From an uncultured Coriobacteriaceae bacterium (GTDB lineage Bacteria; Actinomycetota; Coriobacteriia; Coriobacteriales; Atopobiaceae), in the NCBI GenBank assembly GCA_900549525.1, contig UWSJ01000070.1:1-9543 (forward strand): a stretch of 9,543 nucleotides of DNA, given 5' to 3'. Made by a program: the position numbers and the translations under genes. Below, in pieces: positions 6,241 through 9,543 of this stretch (position 1 is its first letter; each line of letters opens with the position of its first letter). The notes beneath the pieces were generated by a model that had not been told where the DNA came from, ran no database searches, and saw only the letters and a program-made list of their open reading frames with translations.

Positions 6241-7298
6241 TGTGGGAGGCAGACCCCGGCCGCGACTTGTTTGGCGACTCCGGCGAGGCCCCGCGTGAGC
6301 CCCGGCAGGTCACGAGCGCGCTCACGGCTGACGACCTCGAGGTCGACCGCACGCTCAGGCCCACCACGCTCGCCGAGTACTGTGGCCAGCAGCGCGTGCG
6401 ACAGAACCTCCGCGTGCTCATCGAGGCCGCCAAGAGCCGCCACGAGCCGCTCGACCACGTGATCTTCTCGGGCCCTCCCGGCCTCGGCAAGACCACGCTC
6501 GCGGCCGTGGTCGCCAACGAGATGGGGGCCAAGCTTCACACCACGAGCGGGCCTGCCATCGAGCGCACGGGAGACCTCGCGGCCATTCTCACCAACCTCG
6601 AGGCCGGCGACGTCCTGTTCATTGACGAGATTCACCGCCTCAACCACAACGTGGAGGAGGTTCTCTATCCCGCGATGGAGGACTTCTTCCTCGATATCGT
6701 GATTGGCAAGGGGCCGGCGGCCCGCTCCATCCGCCTCGACGTGCCGCGCTTCACGCTCATTGGCGCCACCACGAGGACGGGCCTGCTCACGGGCCCCCTG
6801 CGCGACCGCTTTGGCATCTCGTTTCGGCTCGACTACTACTCGGTTGAGGAGCTTGCCCAGATCGTCGAGCGCAGTGCCGGCATCCTGGGGGTAGGGATCG
6901 ACCACGACGCCGCCCTTGAGGTGGCGAGCCGGAGCCGAGGCACGCCCCGCCTCGCCAACCGGCTGCTCAAGCGCGTGCGCGACTACGCGCAGGTGCGGGC
7001 CGGTGGTGCCATCACCACCGACGTGGCGGCCGAGGCCATGACGTTCTTTGAGATTGACGAGCTCGGCCTTGACTGGATGGACACCAAGATCCTCACGGCG
7101 CTCACCCAGACCTTCCGCGGCCGTCCGGTTGGCCTTACCACCATCGCGAGCTCGGTGGGGGAGGATCCGTCCACGCTCGAGGACGTCTACGAGCCATACC
7201 TGCTGCAGTGTGGGCTCATCATCCGCACGCCACAGGGACGCCAGGCCACGCTCGCCGCCTTCGAGCACCTTGGCATCACGCCGCCTTCGGGCGCGTAG
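6237..7298 (+). CDS. ruvB: Holliday junction branch migration ATPase RuvB
   Basis: Hexameric AAA+ motor that pumps DNA through RuvA-bound junctions, consuming ATP. It has 353 residues, slightly longer than many homologues because of a ~30-residue N-terminal lead. Visible motifs are Walker [10 protein letters not shown] (79-87), Walker [10 protein letters not shown] (126-134), sensor 1 ATTR (177-180), the arginine-finger region GPLRDRFG (186-193) and sensor 2 [10 protein letters not shown] (225-234). The C-terminal winged helix contains [14 protein letters not shown] and ends with the family-typical TPQGRQAT. The start at 6237 overlaps the ruvA stop (ATGA), with GGGAGG (6226-6231) at good spacing; a second ATG directly follows and could also serve. 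It is the third gene of the ruvCAB unit. Confidence 0.97.
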   Translation: MMWEADPGRDLFGDSGEAPREPRQVTSALTADDLEVDRTLRPTTLAEYCGQQRVRQNLRVLIEAAKSRHEPLDHVIFSGPPGLGKTTLAAVVANEMGAKLHTTSGPAIERTGDLAAILTNLEAGDVLFIDEIHRLNHNVEEVLYPAMEDFFLDIVIGKGPAARSIRLDVPRFTLIGATTRTGLLTGPLRDRFGISFRLDYYSVEELAQIVERSAGILGVGIDHDAALEVASRSRGTPRLANRLLKRVRDYAQVRAGGAITTDVAAEAMTFFEIDELGLDWMDTKILTALTQTFRGRPVGLTTIASSVGEDPSTLEDVYEPYLLQCGLIIRTPQGRQATLAAFEHLGITPPSGA

Positions 7299-7328
7299 GC
7301 CCAGCAGGCACAACCGTTAGGACTTCGC

Positions 7329-7739
7329 ATGCTGCAACGCGACTACCTTCTCGAGCTCATAAAGCGCTTCGGCGATGGCCTCAGGGAGTATCTCCTGCCC
7401 GCTACCCTCGACGCCGACGCAGGTTCCATCGCCGAGGTCGAGGACGCGATAGGCCGACTCATAGACCTCGACGGGGCAAGTGCGCTGTCGCTTGCGCCGG
7501 AGTCGCTTGTCACGATGATGGAGCTCTCCGGTGTGGCAGACTCGGTTGCGGGGCACGCGAGCTACGCGCTGCTGCGTCTCGCGAACGCGTACGACCGCGC
7601 CGGTGACCCCGCCACGGCCCAGATACGGCGCGCGCAGGCGCGCGCCGTCGCCGAGGCCTTCGGCGCCACCCTTGGCGCCGTGCCCGATGAGTACCGGGAG
7701 CTCGACCGCGAGATTCGCGACGGGCTCGGAGAGGAGTAG
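7329..7739 (+). CDS. Small uncharacterised protein resembling DUF6483 family
   Basis: The 136 residues are predicted mostly helical and soluble, with no signal peptide, membrane segment or cysteine. The start MLQRDYLLELIKRFGDGL, followed by a short Leu/Asp-rich block (LIDLDGASALSLAPESL) and a helix pair like a tetratricopeptide repeat (ALLRLANAYDRAGDPATAQ, about 81-99), resembles the uncharacterised DUF6483 family of Firmicutes and Actinobacteria. This is recognition by pattern, not by search. TTAGGAC (7316-7322) is the likely ribosome binding site. It lies 30 bases after ruvB and 3 bases before fhs, and its own last codons supply the GAGGAG for fhs, so it is co-transcribed and probably translationally coupled to fhs. 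Its role is unknown. Confidence 0.8.
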   Translation: MLQRDYLLELIKRFGDGLREYLLPATLDADAGSIAEVEDAIGRLIDLDGASALSLAPESLVTMMELSGVADSVAGHASYALLRLANAYDRAGDPATAQIRRAQARAVAEAFGATLGAVPDEYRELDREIRDGLGEE

Positions 7740-7742
7740 GAC

Positions 7743-9410
7743 ATGCTTTCTGACATCGAGATCGCCCAGGCCGCCAAGGTTCGCCCGATTGCCGAGGTGG
7801 CAGCGTCTCTCGGCATTTCCGAGGGCCGCCTCGTGCCCTACGGCCGCGACAAGGCCAAGGTCGACTACAACGTGCTGCGCGAGGAGACGTCGAGCCCGGC
7901 CAAGCTCGTGCTCGTGACGGCCATCAACCCCACGCCTGCTGGCGAGGGCAAGACCACTACGACCATCGGCCTGGCCGACGCCCTGCGCCGTCTTGGCACC
8001 AACGCCGTGGTGGCCCTGCGCGAGCCCTCGCTCGGCCCGGTCTTCGGCATCAAGGGCGGCGCGGCGGGCGGTGGCTACGCGCAGGTGGTGCCCATGGAGG
8101 ACATCAACCTCCACTTCACCGGCGACTTCCACGCCATCGGCGCGGCCAACAACCTGCTGGCCGCCATGCTCGACAACCACATCAAGCAGGGCAACAAGCT
8201 CGGCATCGACCCCAAGCGCATCAGCTGGAAGCGCTGCGTCGACATGAACGACCGCGTGCTACGCAACGTCGTCGTGGGTCTCGGCGGCGTCGCCGACGGC
8301 GTGACGCGCGAGGACGGCTTCGACATCACGGTTGCCTCGGAGGTCATGGCGGTGCTCTGCCTGGCCACCTCCATCCGCGACCTCAAGGAGCGCCTGTCGC
8401 GCATGGTCGTGGCGCACACGTATGACCGTCGCCCCGTCACCGCCGGCGACCTCAAGGCGGCGGGCGCCATGGCGGCGCTGCTCAAGGACGCCCTCAAGCC
8501 CAATCTCGTCCAGACGCTCGAGGGTACCCCGGCCTTCGTCCACGGCGGTCCCTTCGCCAACATCGCGCACGGCTGCAACTCGGTCATGGCCACGCGCATG
8601 GCCATGCACTTCGGCGACGTCGCCATCACCGAGGCGGGCTTCGGCGCAGACCTCGGGGCCGAGAAGTTCTGCGACATCACGAGTCGCATGGCTGGCTTTG
8701 CGCCCGACGCCGTCGTGGTGGTCGCCACGGTGCGTGCCCTCAAGTACAACGGGGGCGTCGCCAAGGCAGACCTCGCCGCCGAGAACCTGCAGGCTCTTGA
8801 GGACGGCATCCCCAACCTGCTCCGTCACGTCAACAACATGCAGGAGGTCTTCGGCGTGCCGTGCGTGGTGGCGCTCAACCGATTCCCCACCGACACCGAG
8901 GCCGAGCTCGCCCTCGTGGAGGAGAAGTGCGCCGCCCTTGGCGTGAACGTGCGCCTTTCCGAGGTCTGGGCCCGCGGCGGTGATGGCGGCGAGGCGCTCG
9001 CAAGCGAGGTCCTGCACCTGCTCGAGACACCCGCCCGCTTCCGCTTCGCCTATCCCGAGGGCTCCACGGTCGTCGAGGCGCTCGAGGCCATCGCCACCAA
9101 GGTCTACCACGCCGACGGGGTCGACTACACCGCCGCCGCCAAGCGCCAGCTCGCGCAGATCGAGGCCGACGGCTTTGGCAGCCTGCCGGTGTGCGTGGCC
9201 AAGACCCAGTACTCGTTCACCGACGACGCCAAGGCGCTCGGTGCCCCCGAGGGCTTCCGCATCACGGTGCGCGAGCTGGGCGTCTCGGCAGGCGCGGGCT
9301 TCGTGGTCGCCAAGACCGGCGCCATCATGACGATGCCGGGCCTGCCGAAGGTCCCCGCCGCCGAGAACATCGACGTCGATGACGAGGGCAACATCATGGG
9401 GCTGTTCTAA
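7743..9410 (+). CDS. fhs: Formate-tetrahydrofolate ligase (10-formyl-THF synthetase)
   Basis: Joins formate to tetrahydrofolate using ATP, giving 10-formyl-THF for purine synthesis, initiator Met-tRNA formylation and, via FolD, other one-carbon pools; cytoplasmic. The 555 residues match the family length (about 556). Conserved blocks are the P-loop TPAGEGKTT (64-72), [20 protein letters not shown] (93-112), [11 protein letters not shown] (118-128), [18 protein letters not shown] (260-277), [14 protein letters not shown] (296-309) and [12 protein letters not shown] (327-338). No key residue seems missing. Start: GAGGAG (7731-7736) lies 6 bases before the ATG. Codon use is strongly biased to C-ending codons, suggesting high expression. 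As last gene of the apparent ruvCAB unit it may also be driven by an unrecognised internal promoter. The intrinsic terminator at 9478-9518 closes the unit. Confidence 0.98.
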   Translation: MLSDIEIAQAAKVRPIAEVAASLGISEGRLVPYGRDKAKVDYNVLREETSSPAKLVLVTAINPTPAGEGKTTTTIGLADALRRLGTNAVVALREPSLGPVFGIKGGAAGGGYAQVVPMEDINLHFTGDFHAIGAANNLLAAMLDNHIKQGNKLGIDPKRISWKRCVDMNDRVLRNVVVGLGGVADGVTREDGFDITVASEVMAVLCLATSIRDLKERLSRMVVAHTYDRRPVTAGDLKAAGAMAALLKDALKPNLVQTLEGTPAFVHGGPFANIAHGCNSVMATRMAMHFGDVAITEAGFGADLGAEKFCDITSRMAGFAPDAVVVVATVRALKYNGGVAKADLAAENLQALEDGIPNLLRHVNNMQEVFGVPCVVALNRFPTDTEAELALVEEKCAALGVNVRLSEVWARGGDGGEALASEVLHLLETPARFRFAYPEGSTVVEALEAIATKVYHADGVDYTAAAKRQLAQIEADGFGSLPVCVAKTQYSFTDDAKALGAPEGFRITVRELGVSAGAGFVVAKTGAIMTMPGLPKVPAAENIDVDDEGNIMGLF

Positions 9411-9412
9411 GG

Positions 9413-9447
9413 GCCTGCGCAGGCGAGGGCGGGCGGTCGCAGACCGC
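9413..9447. repeat. Two short inverted repeats after fhs
   Basis: GCCTGCGCAGGC (9413-9424) is a perfect 12-base palindrome 2 bases after the fhs stop. GCGGTC (9433-9438) and GACCGC (9442-9447) form a 6-bp stem with a 3-base loop. Neither has a T tract. They lie ahead of the main terminator and may act as 3'-end stabilisers. Confidence 0.5.
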
Positions 9448-9477
9448 TCTGCCAATCGGCGATACGCTGCACCCACG

Positions 9478-9518
9478 ACGGGGCGAGCGCGTGAACAAAC
9501 GCGCTCGCCCCGTTTTTT
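9478..9518 (+). terminator. Strong intrinsic terminator of the ruvCAB-fhs unit
   Basis: ACGGGGCGAGCGCGT (9478-9492) and its exact complement (9499-9513) make a 15-bp perfect stem with a 6-base loop (GAACAA). The run of six T (9513-9518) begins with the last stem base. It is a textbook rho-independent terminator for the + strand. The last 25 bases of the window (9519-9543) show nothing recognisable. Confidence 0.95.
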
Positions 9519-9543
9519 CTACCGTTGGGGTTTGTGGGTGCCT

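Noticed and set aside
5673..7313. 546-codon minus-strand frame opposite ruvA and ruvB
   Set aside because: Antisense shadow of two certain genes, with no domain resemblance.
7316..7328. TAGGAC before the ATG at 7329 read as a -10 element for a leaderless message
   Set aside because: TTAGGAC functions better as a ribosome binding site at 6-7 bases spacing, and no -35 is present.
8259..9476. 405-codon minus-strand frame opposite fhs
   Set aside because: Antisense to a certain gene. The protein is His/Gly/Arg-rich and motif-free, and it runs towards the fhs terminator region.

Overview
The window is a gene-dense, very GC-rich chromosomal segment with every recognisable gene on the + strand. 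Strong C/G preference at third codon positions, the style of the PolIII alpha protein, a two-iron superoxide reductase beside a formate-tetrahydrofolate ligase, and a GAAC-N4-GTTC type SOS box all suggest an anaerobic actinobacterium. The best guess is class Coriobacteriia (Olsenella/Atopobium/Collinsella relatives). This placement is inferred from protein resemblance, not from a marker gene.

Layout. (1) 1-2324: the 3' two thirds of dnaE, the replicative DNA polymerase III alpha subunit, cut by the window edge. (2) 2325-2531: a 207-base gap holding a degenerate 30-bp tandem repeat, two CTACAATG promoter-like elements (the first inside a perfect 8-bp inverted repeat) and a 5'-leader hairpin. 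(3) 2532-2915: a desulfoferrodoxin-type superoxide reductase, followed by a GC-rich terminator-like hairpin. (4) 3035-4939: a 634-residue protein with the overall architecture of glutamine-dependent NAD+ synthetase in which catalytic residues of both the amidase and the synthetase halves appear to be replaced. It is probably a pseudoenzyme and is the most unusual item here. (5) 4970-4992: a promoter-like -10 element followed immediately by a LexA/SOS-box-like palindrome. (6) 5027-7298: ruvC-ruvA-ruvB with ATGA overlaps, encoding the Holliday junction resolvase and branch migration motor. (7) 7329-7739: a small helical protein resembling the DUF6483 family. (8) 7743-9410: fhs, formate-tetrahydrofolate ligase, then tandem stem-loops and a textbook intrinsic terminator at 9478-9518.

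How the parts fit. From 4970 to 9518 there is one likely transcription unit (ruvC-ruvA-ruvB-DUF6483-like-fhs). It has overlaps or gaps of 30 bases or less, an SOS-like operator at its front and a strong terminator at its end. It would place a folate one-carbon enzyme and a small uncharacterised protein downstream of a DNA-damage promoter. The superoxide reductase appears to be its own unit with dedicated promoters. Most of the window is housekeeping. No mobile element, CRISPR array, tRNA or rRNA was seen, and no new multi-gene defence or biosynthetic system can be supported. The catalytically altered NAD synthetase homologue is the candidate for undescribed biology.
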